Source of the DNA: Flavobacterium sp.
Lineage (GTDB): Bacteria > Bacteroidota > Bacteroidia > Flavobacteriales > Flavobacteriaceae
Reading direction: 5' to 3'
NCBI GenBank assembly: GCA_030151255.1
Contig: JASLED010000002.1
Span: 57,537 to 121,536 of the forward strand
Length of the DNA stretch: 64,000 nucleotides
The first letter of the stretch is position 1. Every line of letters begins with the position of its first letter. Shown piece after piece: positions 27,100 through 36,926 of the stretch. Position numbers and translations under genes: made by a program. The notes under the pieces were generated by a model that was not told the DNA's origin, made no database searches, and saw only the letters and a list, made by a program, of their open reading frames with translations.

Positions 27100-30000
27100 A
27101 TGAAAAAGAAAGTAACACTTATTTTACTATGTTTATTTTTTACGGTTTTTCAGGCTTGTAAAAAAAATAGTAATTCCGATTTTCCATTATCTGATCCAAA
27201 AGATTTTGTAGCGTACATCAATGCTTTTACAACAGGAATGATTTCTTCTAAATCTAGTATTGACATTGAACTTACCAAAAATTTTGGCAATTGGAGCAAC
27301 AACCAAGAAATTGAAAGTAATGTTTTTACAATTACTCCATCGGTTAAAGGAAAACTAGTTTATATAGGCAATCAAACTTTGCGATTTGAGCCTAACGAAC
27401 GCTTAAAACAAGATGAGCAATACAACATTACTTTTCATCTTGGAAAGATTACAAAAGTAGAACAGGATCATCAAACTTTTACATTTATTGTAAATACAAT
27501 TCCTCAATTATTTAATACAGAATTTACCGATTTACAATCAACCGATGCCGAAACTTATACGCTAAGCGGAACCATAAAAGCAAGTGATTGGATTAGTGTT
27601 GAATCGATAAAAAAAATACTTTCTGTTAGTTATAACAACAAAGATCTTGCAATAACTTCTCAAACAAATTCTAATCAAGAAGCAAAAGAATTTCCTTTTA
27701 TCATTAGAGATATTAAAAGATATAATGCAACAACCGAGCTTATTTTAAACTTAAACGCTTCGTCCATTAATATCAATCAAAAAACAAAAGAAGTTACTTC
27801 TATTCCAGCAAAAGGAATATTTGCTGTTCATCGAGTTTTACTTAATCCGGGCGATAATCATTCGTTTGGCATTAACTTTTCAAATCCAATTAAAAAGAAT
27901 CAAAGTTTTGATGGATTAGTTGCACTTCAAGGCTTTGAAGATTTATCACTTAAGATTTTAGTTGACGGAAATATTTTAAAAATATATAGCGAAAAAGCTT
28001 TGCCAGAAGAAGTTTTATTAACCGTACATCAAGGAATTGTAGATAATTATGGCAACAAATTAAAATCTACATATACCGAATCTCTTGTTTTTGGAATTCC
28101 AAAACCTGATGTACAATTATTACAAAATGGAACAATTTTGCCTTCATCGCAAAACTTAAAAATTAATTTTAAGACAACTTCTCTAAAAGCTGTTGATGTA
28201 AAAGTGTACAAAATATTTCAAAACAATATTTTACAATTCTTACAATCAAACGCAATAAACGAATCATATTCGTTGTATTCTGTTGCGGCACCAATTGCAA
28301 AAACAACAATAGAATTTACCAATCCAGATCCGAAAGCTTTAGCTCAATGGAATTCCTATGCATTGGATTTATCAACATTAATAACGCCTGATCCTGGAGC
28401 TATTTATCACGTAAAATTCTCATTTAAAAAAGAATATGCGTTAAACTGCAATTTCAATATAAATGACAATAACGAGGAGAATGATGTAGATGATTTTAAC
28501 ATTAATGATGATGAATACGAATATCATTACAGATATTATGATTATGAACAACGTAATGATCCTTGTTCAGATGCTTACTATTACTATCACACTATGGCAA
28601 GCACCAATATTTTAGCAAGTGATTTAGGTATTATTGTAAAAGGCGGAAACAGCAATGTATATACAGCTTTTGTAACCAACTTGCTTACCACAGCTCCTGT
28701 AGGTGGTGCAACAGTGGAGTTTTACAGTTATCAGCAACAATTATTAGCTACAGCAAAAACAGATAGCGACGGAATTGTAAAAACAAATTTAGGTAATGAT
28801 AAAGCTTATTTTGCTATTGCAAAAAAAGACAATAACACAACTTATATAAAAATAGACCAAGCAAATTCATTATCCGTTTCAAATTATGATGTGGATGGAA
28901 CTACTTTGCAAAAAGGAATGAATGGTTTTATTTATACAGAACGAGGCGTTTGGCGCCCTGGTGATGCAATTTATGTTGGATTTATATTGGATGACACATC
29001 AAATCCTTTACCAGAAAATCATCCAATTAAGCTAACTTTTACAGATCCTTTCGGAAAAATTACAGAGCAATTATTACAAAAGAAAAACAAATCGAATCAT
29101 TATGTTTTTAAACTTAAAACAGCCAACGAAGCACCAACCGGAAACTGGGAAGCTATTGTAAATGTTGGAAGCGCTAAATTTTACAAACGCATAAAAATTG
29201 AAACCATAAAACCAAATCGATTAAAAATAAAAAATAATTCGGAAGGAAAACTAATCGATTTTAATAGCGCCGCTAAACAAATTAATTATCAGATTGCTTG
29301 GTTACAAGGTACAAAAGCAAAAAATCTAAAAGCAGATGTGCAGGTAAAATTAATTCCAGAAAAAACAACTTTTAAATCGTATCCAAACTATGAGTTTAAT
29401 AATAATTTAGCAACTTATACTTCTGAAGATATTACTATTTTTTCTGGCAGAACCAATGACGAAGGTAACTTTTCCTTTGCATTAGATTTGCAAAACACAG
29501 TAGAAAATTCATCAATGTTAAAAGCTATTCTTACTACAAAAGTATATGAAGAAGGTGGCGATTTTTCTACAGATGTGTCAACTTTAACCTATTCTCCGTA
29601 TCGCAGTTATTCTGGAATTAAATCCCCAGAGCAAAATAAATATGGTTATTATGAAACAGATAAACCTTTAGATTTTTCTATTATAACAGTAAATAGCGCA
29701 GGAAAATCTGTTGCTGCAAACGTAAAAATTGATGTATACCGACGAGATGGTTATTGGTGGTGGAGTGCTCAAGAAAATGGAGTTTCTAATTACAATAATT
29801 CAGAATATTACAATTTATACAAATCAAAAACGATTAATACAAAAGAAAACATTTCTTCAAAATATGAAATAACTATTCCTGAACAGGATTGGGGAAGTTA
29901 TGAAATTGTTGTAACAGACTTAAATAGCGGACATATTTCTTCAAAGCAATTTTATGTAGATTGGCCTTATTGGTCTGGAAAAACGAAACACAATAACGGG

Positions 30001-32598
30001 AAAGATGCCACAGCATTGTCTATAGCAACAAATAAAAAAGAATTTACCGTTGGCGAAAAAATTCAAGTATCATTTCCTTCAAGCGAAGGCAGTAGAGCTT
30101 TAATATCGGTAGAAAACGGAAGCAATGTAATAGAAACACATTGGGTACAAACCAAAAAAGGGGAAACCACTTTTGATATAACTGCTACAGCAGCAATGGC
30201 TCCAAATGCATATATCAATATTACGCTTTTACAACCACACGCTTTTACAATCAACAACTCTCCTATTCGTTTGTATGGAATTGTTCCTATTTCGGTGTAC
30301 AATAAAAAAACAAAATTAGAACCTGAAATAATAATGCCAGACAAGCTAAAACCTGAAGCCAAATTTGCTTTAAAGGTAAAAGAAAAGAATGGCCAAAAAA
30401 TGACCTATACCTTGGCTATTGTAGAAGATGGATTATTGGATTTAACACGTTTTAAAACACCTAATCCTTGGCAAAATTTTTATAGCAAAACAGCTTTAGG
30501 TGTTCGTACTTGGGATGTATTTGATTTTGTAATTGGTGCTTATGGCGGAACAATAAATCAAATATTTAGTATTGGTGGCGACGAAGATTTAGGTGCAGGA
30601 CAAGTTAAAAAAGCAAATCGCTTTAAACCTGTGGTTATTTTCTTAGGTCCATATACTTTAGATGCGGGAAAAACAGAAACACATGAAATTACATTACCAA
30701 AATACATTGGTTCTGTTAGAGCAATGGTTGTCGCATCAAATACAGAAAACAAATCATATGGAACAGCAGAAAAAACAGTAAAAGTAAATAATCCGCTAAT
30801 GATATTGGGATCGTTACCTAGAAGAGCTGTGCCAGGCGAAAAAATAACATTACCTGTTACTGTTTTTGCAATGGAAAATCATATCAAAAACGTTCAGATA
30901 AAAGTAAAAACAGACAGTAAATTCAAATTAATTGGCTCAAATACTCAACAATTATCATTCAATGAACCTGATGAAAAAATTGCCTATTTTGATTTAGAAG
31001 TTGGTGATAAAACTGGTATTTCAAAAATTGAAATAGAAGCTACATCAGGAAATGAAAAAGCAAGTTATAGCATCGAATTAGATGTTTTAAACCCAAATCC
31101 TGTTTCGACTCGAACGCAATTAGTAACAATAGATAATAAAGAAACCAAAGATATAGATTGGAATATTTTTGGTATTTCTGGTAGCAATAAAGCTACTTTA
31201 GAGCTATCTACATTTCCTAATATTAATTTAACAACTCGTTTAAATTACCTAATTACCTTTCCGCATGGATGCACAGAGCAAATTACATCAGGAGTTTTTC
31301 CGCAAATTTATTTGAATGAATTAACAACATTAGATAATTCTAAAAAAGTAAGTATTCAAAACAACGTAAATGCAGGAATTAAAAAACTAGCACAACGTCA
31401 ATTACCCGATGGTGGTTTTGAATATTGGCCAGGTAATAAATATGCTGATGATTGGACAACATCGTACGTTGGACATTTCTTTATAGAAGCAGAAAAAAAA
31501 GGATACGTATTGCCAATAAATAGTAAATCAAATTGGATTGCATATCAGCAAAAAATGGCACGTTCATGGAAAGACGATCTTCGTTATCCTACTGATTTTG
31601 CTCAAGCTTATCGTTTATATACATTAGCCTTAGCAGGACAACCAGATATTGCTTCCATGAATCGATTGAAAGAAACAAAAGATATTTCTACAAATTCCAA
31701 ATTTCGTTTAGCGGCAGCTTATGCTATAGCTGGACAGAAAGAAGTTGCTCAAAAACTAATTGCCAATTTATCTATAGATGACAGTAATAACTCATATTAT
31801 TATGGTTCATACGATCGTAACTTAGCAATGGCTTTAGAAACAATGTTGTATTGTGGAAATAACAAAATAGTAGCCCATCAATACGCAATTGAATTAGCCA
31901 ATAAATTAAGCACTTCAGAATGGATGAGTACACAAACAACAGCTTTTGCATTAAATGCTATAGCTGCTTATATAGGAATAAACAAACCAAACAATGGTAT
32001 TAATGCACAATATTTATATAACGGGCAATCTGTTGATATAAATATCACAAAGGCATTAGTTAGCAATGATTTAAAAGAAGTGAAACAAAAAAATTCTATT
32101 GCCATAACCAATAAAGAACAAGGTACATTGTTTGCTCGTTTAACATCGAGTGGAATTTTACCTATAGGAGAAGAGCAAGTAGAACAAAGCAATTTAGCAA
32201 TTAAAACAACTTATCGTTCTGTAAGTGGCACATCTATAAATCCGCAGAATTTACAACAAGGTACTACATTTATGTGTAGCATTACTATTTCTAATACAAG
32301 TAATCGAAATATCGACAACGTTGCCTTAACTTATATTCTGCCTTCGGGTTGGGAAATTGTAAATCTGCGTTATACAGAAGTTGGAAACAACAATAACGAT
32401 GTAAATTACACAGATTATCGAGATGATCGTTCACAATTTTATTTAGACCTAAAAGCAAATAGTTCTAAAACTTTACAGTTAACACTAAACGCCTCTTATT
32501 TAGGTAAATATTATTTACCAGGAATTCAAGCTAGCGCCATGTACAACAATTCATATCGTTGCAGAACAAACGGTCAGTGGGTAGAAGTCATTAAATAA
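27100..32598 (+). CDS. bacterial alpha-2-macroglobulin family lipoprotein
   Basis: A protease-trapping lipoprotein of the bacterial alpha-2-macroglobulin family (YfhM type), 1832 residues. The ATG at 27100 gives a lipoprotein signal (MKKKVTLILL, lipobox FQAC); an in-frame ATG at 27064 inside tadA would bury it. The thioester motif CTEQ is at residues 1391-1394 (FPHGCTEQI), so bait-triggered covalent trapping is plausible. The MG2-type and all-helical thioester domains are recognisable (PTGNWEAIV, TERGVWRPGD, GGFEYWPGN). An unusual Asp/Asn/Tyr-rich insertion lies at about residues 450-500. pbpC follows, the classical partner. Confidence 0.93.
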   Translation: MKKKVTLILLCLFFTVFQACKKNSNSDFPLSDPKDFVAYINAFTTGMISSKSSIDIELTKNFGNWSNNQEIESNVFTITPSVKGKLVYIGNQTLRFEPNERLKQDEQYNITFHLGKITKVEQDHQTFTFIVNTIPQLFNTEFTDLQSTDAETYTLSGTIKASDWISVESIKKILSVSYNNKDLAITSQTNSNQEAKEFPFIIRDIKRYNATTELILNLNASSININQKTKEVTSIPAKGIFAVHRVLLNPGDNHSFGINFSNPIKKNQSFDGLVALQGFEDLSLKILVDGNILKIYSEKALPEEVLLTVHQGIVDNYGNKLKSTYTESLVFGIPKPDVQLLQNGTILPSSQNLKINFKTTSLKAVDVKVYKIFQNNILQFLQSNAINESYSLYSVAAPIAKTTIEFTNPDPKALAQWNSYALDLSTLITPDPGAIYHVKFSFKKEYALNCNFNINDNNEENDVDDFNINDDEYEYHYRYYDYEQRNDPCSDAYYYYHTMASTNILASDLGIIVKGGNSNVYTAFVTNLLTTAPVGGATVEFYSYQQQLLATAKTDSDGIVKTNLGNDKAYFAIAKKDNNTTYIKIDQANSLSVSNYDVDGTTLQKGMNGFIYTERGVWRPGDAIYVGFILDDTSNPLPENHPIKLTFTDPFGKITEQLLQKKNKSNHYVFKLKTANEAPTGNWEAIVNVGSAKFYKRIKIETIKPNRLKIKNNSEGKLIDFNSAAKQINYQIAWLQGTKAKNLKADVQVKLIPEKTTFKSYPNYEFNNNLATYTSEDITIFSGRTNDEGNFSFALDLQNTVENSSMLKAILTTKVYEEGGDFSTDVSTLTYSPYRSYSGIKSPEQNKYGYYETDKPLDFSIITVNSAGKSVAANVKIDVYRRDGYWWWSAQENGVSNYNNSEYYNLYKSKTINTKENISSKYEITIPEQDWGSYEIVVTDLNSGHISSKQFYVDWPYWSGKTKHNNGKDATALSIATNKKEFTVGEKIQVSFPSSEGSRALISVENGSNVIETHWVQTKKGETTFDITATAAMAPNAYINITLLQPHAFTINNSPIRLYGIVPISVYNKKTKLEPEIIMPDKLKPEAKFALKVKEKNGQKMTYTLAIVEDGLLDLTRFKTPNPWQNFYSKTALGVRTWDVFDFVIGAYGGTINQIFSIGGDEDLGAGQVKKANRFKPVVIFLGPYTLDAGKTETHEITLPKYIGSVRAMVVASNTENKSYGTAEKTVKVNNPLMILGSLPRRAVPGEKITLPVTVFAMENHIKNVQIKVKTDSKFKLIGSNTQQLSFNEPDEKIAYFDLEVGDKTGISKIEIEATSGNEKASYSIELDVLNPNPVSTRTQLVTIDNKETKDIDWNIFGISGSNKATLELSTFPNINLTTRLNYLITFPHGCTEQITSGVFPQIYLNELTTLDNSKKVSIQNNVNAGIKKLAQRQLPDGGFEYWPGNKYADDWTTSYVGHFFIEAEKKGYVLPINSKSNWIAYQQKMARSWKDDLRYPTDFAQAYRLYTLALAGQPDIASMNRLKETKDISTNSKFRLAAAYAIAGQKEVAQKLIANLSIDDSNNSYYYGSYDRNLAMALETMLYCGNNKIVAHQYAIELANKLSTSEWMSTQTTAFALNAIAAYIGINKPNNGINAQYLYNGQSVDINITKALVSNDLKEVKQKNSIAITNKEQGTLFARLTSSGILPIGEEQVEQSNLAIKTTYRSVSGTSINPQNLQQGTTFMCSITISNTSNRNIDNVALTYILPSGWEIVNLRYTEVGNNNNDVNYTDYRDDRSQFYLDLKANSSKTLQLTLNASYLGKYYLPGIQASAMYNNSYRCRTNGQWVEVIK

Positions 32599-32606
32599 TT
32601 AAAACA

Positions 32607-32635
32607 AAATACAGGGATGATAAATCCCTGTATTT
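32607..32635 (+). terminator. hairpin between the macroglobulin gene and pbpC
   Basis: A 12-bp perfect stem pairs AAATACAGGGAT (32607-32618) with ATCCCTGTATTT (32624-32635) around a 5-nt loop, then CTTTCT and the pbpC ATG at 32642. It fills most of the 43-bp gap. It may act as a partial terminator or attenuator, since no separate pbpC promoter is evident. Confidence 0.65.
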
Positions 32636-32641
32636 CTTTCT

Positions 32642-35008
32642 ATGAAATTCAATATCAATTTAAAATGGAAAACCTTTAGCACAAAAAAGAAAGTGCTACT
32701 TGTTATTAGTACAATAGTATTAATAGCATATATTTTTTGTTTACCCACAACATTATTTCACAAACCTTATTCTACCGTAATTGAAAGCAATGACGAACAA
32801 TTACTTGCCGCACAAATTGCCTTAGATGGACAATGGCGTTTTCCTGAAATAAAAGAAGTTCCTGAAAAATTTAAAACTTGTATTGTTCTTTATGAAGACG
32901 AATACTTCTATGCTCATTGGGGAATAAATCCAATATCTACTATTAAAGCATTAATCAGTAACTTTTCGTCCAATAAAATAAAAAGAGGCGGAAGTACACT
33001 TACACAACAAACCATTCGATTGGCAAGAGATGGAAAGAAAAGAACTTATTTTGAAAAACTAATTGAAGCCATTCAAGCTACTCGTTTAGAATTCAAATAC
33101 AGCAAAAAATCTATTTTAGCACTATACACATCGCATGCGCCATTTGGCGGAAATGTTGTTGGACTAGATGTTGCATCCTGGCGATATTTTGGCATTGCTC
33201 CAGAGCAACTTTCTTGGGCAGAAAGCGCTACTTTGGCTGTATTGCCCAATGCTCCAAAATTAATTTATCCAGGCAAAAATCAAGAAATATTATTAATAAA
33301 AAGAAACACATTATTAAAAAAGCTTTACGACAAAAATATTATTGATGCCGAAACTTACAAGCTTTCTATAACAGAACCTTTGCCGCAAAAACCACACGAT
33401 TTACCACAAATAACCCCACATTTATTACAATTTATTGCCAAAACAAATAAAGAGCAACGTATTGTAACTACAATCGATTACAATATTCAACAAAGAACCA
33501 ATGAGATAATAAAAAATTATTATCAACATTATAGTCAAGCAGAAATTTATAATATTTCTGCCTTAATTGTAGATGTAGAAAACAGAGATATTATAACTTA
33601 TATAGGCAATTCTCCTACTACAATTACACATCAAAAAGATGTAGATATTATTCATGCTCCTAGAAGTACAGGAAGCATTTTAAAACCATTTTTATATACA
33701 GCAATGCTAGACAATGGTTCTATTTTACCTAATCAATTAATAGCTGACATTCCAGTTGTAATTTCGGGATATAAACCTGTTAATCACAATAGCGGATTTG
33801 AAGGTGCTGTAACAGCTAGCGAAGCACTTTCTCGCTCATTAAATATTCCATTTGTATTAATGCTACAGCAATATGGGGTATATCCTTTTTACGATAATTT
33901 ACAACGCTTACAACTTACTTCTATCAATAAACAGCCTAATCATTATGGTTTATCGCTAATTTTAGGTGGAGCAGAAAGTACTTTATGGCAACTTACAAGA
34001 GCTTATGCAGCAATGGTAGGTACGGTAAATTTTTATGAAAAAAATCATCTATACAGAGAAAATGAATTGCACCAATTAAATTGGAAAAAAATCAATGTTC
34101 CATCATTTGGGAAAACTTCAAAAGAAAAAATACTTTGGGGAGCAGGAGCAATTTATAATACATTTGATGCCTTAACCAAGGTAAATAGACCCGAAGGTGA
34201 TGAAGCTTGGCAATATTATGATTCTGCTATTAAAATCGCTTGGAAAACAGGTACAAGTTTTGGAGGAAGAGATGCTTGGGCAATTGGAGTAAATAAAAAA
34301 TATGTAGTAAGTGTTTGGGTTGGAAATGCTAACGGAGAAGGCAGACCATCTATAAGTGGTGTACGCATGGCTGGTCCAATTTTATTTGATCTTTTTAAAC
34401 TGCTTCCAAAGCAAAAAGACCTTAGCGTACCTTACAACGATTTAGAAGAAGTTATAACTTGTAAAACCTCTGGTTATTTAGCTAGCCCAAACTGTATGCA
34501 AACTACAATAAAATTAATACCAAATAGAGCACAAAAAACACAACTTTGTCCATATCATCAATTAATACATTTAAACAATACAGAACATTTTCAAGTTAAT
34601 AGCAATTGCGAAGTTATTGATCAAATTATATCCAAACCATGGTTTATATTACCTCCTACTATGGCTTATTATTATAGAAAAACTCACAGTGATTATTTAG
34701 ATTTACCGCCTTTTAGAGCAGATTGCGAAGGACAAACACAAGTCAAAAAGTTAGAATTTATCTATCCTAAGCACAAAGATAAAATTTATCTTACAAAAAA
34801 CTTTTATTCAGAATTACAACCCTTTATTGCTAAAGCAAGTGTAAGTAGTGCAAATAAAACATTGTTTTGGTACCTAAACGAACAGTATATTGGTACAACA
34901 AAACAATTTCACGAATTGGCAATTCGAGGTAATGAAGGCATAAATTATCTTTCTATTTCAGATGAAGACGGAAATACACAAACCATTCAAATTTTTATCG
35001 AGCAATAA
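32642..35008 (+). CDS. pbpC: penicillin-binding protein 1C
   Basis: A bifunctional class A PBP. The 788-residue protein has one N-terminal transmembrane helix (about residues 17-35) and a GT51 glycosyltransferase domain with YEDEYFYAHWG (Glu85) and RGGSTLTQQTIRLA. The transpeptidase domain has the SxxK nucleophile at Ser345-Lys348 (STGSILKP) and KTGTS at residues 535-539. A C-terminal BiPBP_C-like beta domain covers the last 90 or so residues. PBP1C next to an alpha-2-macroglobulin is a known bacterial arrangement, thought to repair the wall after protease or envelope breach. Confidence 0.95.
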   Translation: MKFNINLKWKTFSTKKKVLLVISTIVLIAYIFCLPTTLFHKPYSTVIESNDEQLLAAQIALDGQWRFPEIKEVPEKFKTCIVLYEDEYFYAHWGINPISTIKALISNFSSNKIKRGGSTLTQQTIRLARDGKKRTYFEKLIEAIQATRLEFKYSKKSILALYTSHAPFGGNVVGLDVASWRYFGIAPEQLSWAESATLAVLPNAPKLIYPGKNQEILLIKRNTLLKKLYDKNIIDAETYKLSITEPLPQKPHDLPQITPHLLQFIAKTNKEQRIVTTIDYNIQQRTNEIIKNYYQHYSQAEIYNISALIVDVENRDIITYIGNSPTTITHQKDVDIIHAPRSTGSILKPFLYTAMLDNGSILPNQLIADIPVVISGYKPVNHNSGFEGAVTASEALSRSLNIPFVLMLQQYGVYPFYDNLQRLQLTSINKQPNHYGLSLILGGAESTLWQLTRAYAAMVGTVNFYEKNHLYRENELHQLNWKKINVPSFGKTSKEKILWGAGAIYNTFDALTKVNRPEGDEAWQYYDSAIKIAWKTGTSFGGRDAWAIGVNKKYVVSVWVGNANGEGRPSISGVRMAGPILFDLFKLLPKQKDLSVPYNDLEEVITCKTSGYLASPNCMQTTIKLIPNRAQKTQLCPYHQLIHLNNTEHFQVNSNCEVIDQIISKPWFILPPTMAYYYRKTHSDYLDLPPFRADCEGQTQVKKLEFIYPKHKDKIYLTKNFYSELQPFIAKASVSSANKTLFWYLNEQYIGTTKQFHELAIRGNEGINYLSISDEDGNTQTIQIFIEQ

Positions 35009-35017
35009 ATAGCAACA

Positions 35018-35050
35018 AAAAACCCAAAACTAGCTTAGTTTTGGGTTTTT
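35018..35050. terminator. bidirectional terminator between pbpC and the RNase E/G gene
   Basis: A 15-bp perfect stem pairs AAAAACCCAAAACTA (35018-35032) with TAGTTTTGGGTTTTT (35036-35050) around a GCT loop, with A and T runs at the ends. Confidence 0.9.
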
Positions 35051-35052
35051 CG

Positions 35053-36618
35053 TTATTCTGATAATTCCTTTCCTTTATCATTAAAGAAATGGTATTCTAA
35101 ATACGTGTAAGCGTCACGCGGTACAATTTTAATCCATTTTTTGAAATCAAACATCCATTTCATTCTAATAGATGGCAATCCCTTTGTCAAGTAAGCCGCA
35201 ACAAATGGATGCGTGTTTAAAACTATTTTACTTGTTGGATCTTTTAAAATAATATTTTCAATTTCTGCTCTAATTTTATCAATTACTAAAATAGGAGCTT
35301 CAATTTCACCATGTTCATTTGGATCTTCTTCTCTGGTTTCGATAGATACTTCTGGACGAACTCTCTGTCTTGTAATTTGAATTAATCCGAATTTACTTGG
35401 TGGCAAAATTTTGTGTTTAGCCTTGTCATCGCTCATTTCTTCCTTCAAGAAGTCGTATAATGTTTTTCTATTCTCTGGATTACCCATATCAATAAAATCA
35501 ACTACAATAATACCTCCCATATCTCTTAACCTTAGTTGGCGGGCAATTTCTGCAGCTGCAATTAAGTTTACTTCCAGGGCTGTATCTTCTTGTGATTGTG
35601 CTTTGTTAGAACGATTTCCACTATTTACGTCAATAACGTGTAGCGCTTCGGTATGTTCTATAATCAAATAAGCACCTTTGCTCATAGATACCGTACGTCC
35701 GAAAGACGTTTTTATTTGGCGCTCAATCATGTATTTCTCAAAAATAGGTACTTCACGCGATTGATAGTGTTTTACTATCGAAACTTTTGCTGGAGCTATT
35801 TCTTGCAAATAGTCCTTTGTTTGATAATACAAGTCTTCATCATCTGTAATAATACCTGTAAAGGTATCATTAAAAACATCTCTAAGAATGGAAGAAGCTT
35901 TGTTTACCTCTCCTAATACTTTTGAAGGATGATGTGCTGTTGAAAGTTTCTTGCACATTGCATTCCATTTGGCCATTAAATTGCGTAAATCTTTGTCGAT
36001 TTCGCTCACTTTCATGTCCTCTGCAACGGTACGAACTATTACTCCAAAACCTTTCGGCTTGATCGATTGTACTAGTTTTTTTAATCTATCTTTTTCTTCT
36101 TTCGATTCAATTTTTTGAGAAATAGAAATTCGATTAGAAAAAGGCACAAGCACTACATAGCGGCCTGCAATAGATAATTCTGAACTAATACGCGGTCCTT
36201 TGGTAGAAATAGGTTCTTTTACAATTTGTACTAAAAGAGATTGATTGGCACTCAACACATCTGTAATTGCTCCATCTTTATCTATTTCTTCTTCAAACGT
36301 AAAGTTATCTAAAGAATAGTCTTTTAGTTTACCTCCACTTACAAGTTTAGTGAACTTAAGGAGCGTTTTTAAGTTTGGACCAAGATCATGATAATGCAAA
36401 AAAGCATCTTTTTCAAAACCTACATGTACAAACGCTGCATTTAATCCAGGAACGGGTTTTCTGATTTTGGCAATAAAAATATCACCAACCTGAAATCCGC
36501 TACCTTCTTCTGCTTCACGCTCTCTGTGTAGTTCAATTAATTTTCCATCTTTTAATAAGGCAAAATCTACTGTATCAGAATTCGACCTAATAATTAGCTC
36601 TTTATTCACACTGTACAT
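35053..36618 (-). CDS. rng: ribonuclease E/G family endoribonuclease
   Basis: An RNase G-sized (521-residue) member of the RNase E/G family, which cuts single-stranded A/U-rich RNA and matures rRNA. The S1 domain lies at about residues 38-130 (VGDIFIAKIRKPVPGLNAAFV). The metal-binding Asp residues are Asp330 (HVIDVNSG) and Asp374/Asp377 (VVDFIDMGNPENR). The CPxC zinc-link expected just after VRPEVSIETRE is replaced by EEDPNEHGE, so it lacks the zinc ligands of E. coli RNase E. It lies downstream of hup and the COX24-type gene, with a 188-bp leader. Confidence 0.92.
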   Translation of the reverse strand: MYSVNKELIIRSNSDTVDFALLKDGKLIELHREREAEEGSGFQVGDIFIAKIRKPVPGLNAAFVHVGFEKDAFLHYHDLGPNLKTLLKFTKLVSGGKLKDYSLDNFTFEEEIDKDGAITDVLSANQSLLVQIVKEPISTKGPRISSELSIAGRYVVLVPFSNRISISQKIESKEEKDRLKKLVQSIKPKGFGVIVRTVAEDMKVSEIDKDLRNLMAKWNAMCKKLSTAHHPSKVLGEVNKASSILRDVFNDTFTGIITDDEDLYYQTKDYLQEIAPAKVSIVKHYQSREVPIFEKYMIERQIKTSFGRTVSMSKGAYLIIEHTEALHVIDVNSGNRSNKAQSQEDTALEVNLIAAAEIARQLRLRDMGGIIVVDFIDMGNPENRKTLYDFLKEEMSDDKAKHKILPPSKFGLIQITRQRVRPEVSIETREEDPNEHGEIEAPILVIDKIRAEIENIILKDPTSKIVLNTHPFVAAYLTKGLPSIRMKWMFDFKKWIKIVPRDAYTYLEYHFFNDKGKELSE

Positions 36619-36790
36619 TTTTATCCATACTCATTCATTATTTATGTTTAGAAATACAATCTAAAAACAAAACGAGTTTGTATAGATGGATTAAACATTT
36701 TTTTTACTTATAAGCCTTATGCTTATAAAACTTTTATTCTATTTTGATTTAAGTAATCAATAAACGCATTTCGTTTTTAATAGAAAAAGA

Positions 36791-36815
36791 AAAAAGTAGT
36801 TTTAAACTACTTTTT
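36791..36815 (-). terminator. hairpin at the end of the COX24-type gene
   Basis: A near-perfect palindrome pairs AAAAAGTAGTTT (36791-36802) with AAACTACTTTTT (36804-36815). It overlaps the stop codon of the small gene and on the minus strand is followed by a T-rich run. It probably separates the hup unit from the RNase E/G gene. Confidence 0.55.
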
Positions 36816-36899
36816 CTTTTTGTGACGGTTAGCTCTTGCTCTTTTTTTACGCTTATGCGTTGCTACCTTATGTCTTTTTCTTTTTTTACCACTTGGCAT
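36807..36899 (-). CDS. 30-residue basic protein of the AURKAIP1/COX24 (bS22-like) type
   Basis: A very short, highly basic protein: it begins MPSGKKRKRHKVATHKRKKR and ends RANRHKKKK. Eighteen of its 30 residues are Lys or Arg. This sequence is characteristic of the small Bacteroidota protein annotated as AURKAIP1/COX24-domain, related to the mitochondrial and actinobacterial small-subunit protein mS38/bS22. A ribosomal-subunit location is inferred from that relation. It lies 27 bp downstream of hup in the same direction. It is easy to miss because of its length. Confidence 0.85.
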   Translation of the reverse strand: MPSGKKRKRHKVATHKRKKRARANRHKKKK

Positions 36900-36926
36900 A
36901 ATGTGTGTAATTTAGAGATTAATAAA

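Noticed and set aside
36647..36665. Inverted repeat TTTAGA/TCTAAA in the leader of the RNase E/G gene
   Set aside because: Six-bp arms are expected by chance in such AT-rich DNA.
36708..36728. Hairpin TTATAAGC/GCTTATAA before the RNase E/G gene
   Set aside because: It has no T run in the minus direction and only 8 bp of AT-rich stem, so I could not call it a terminator or regulator.
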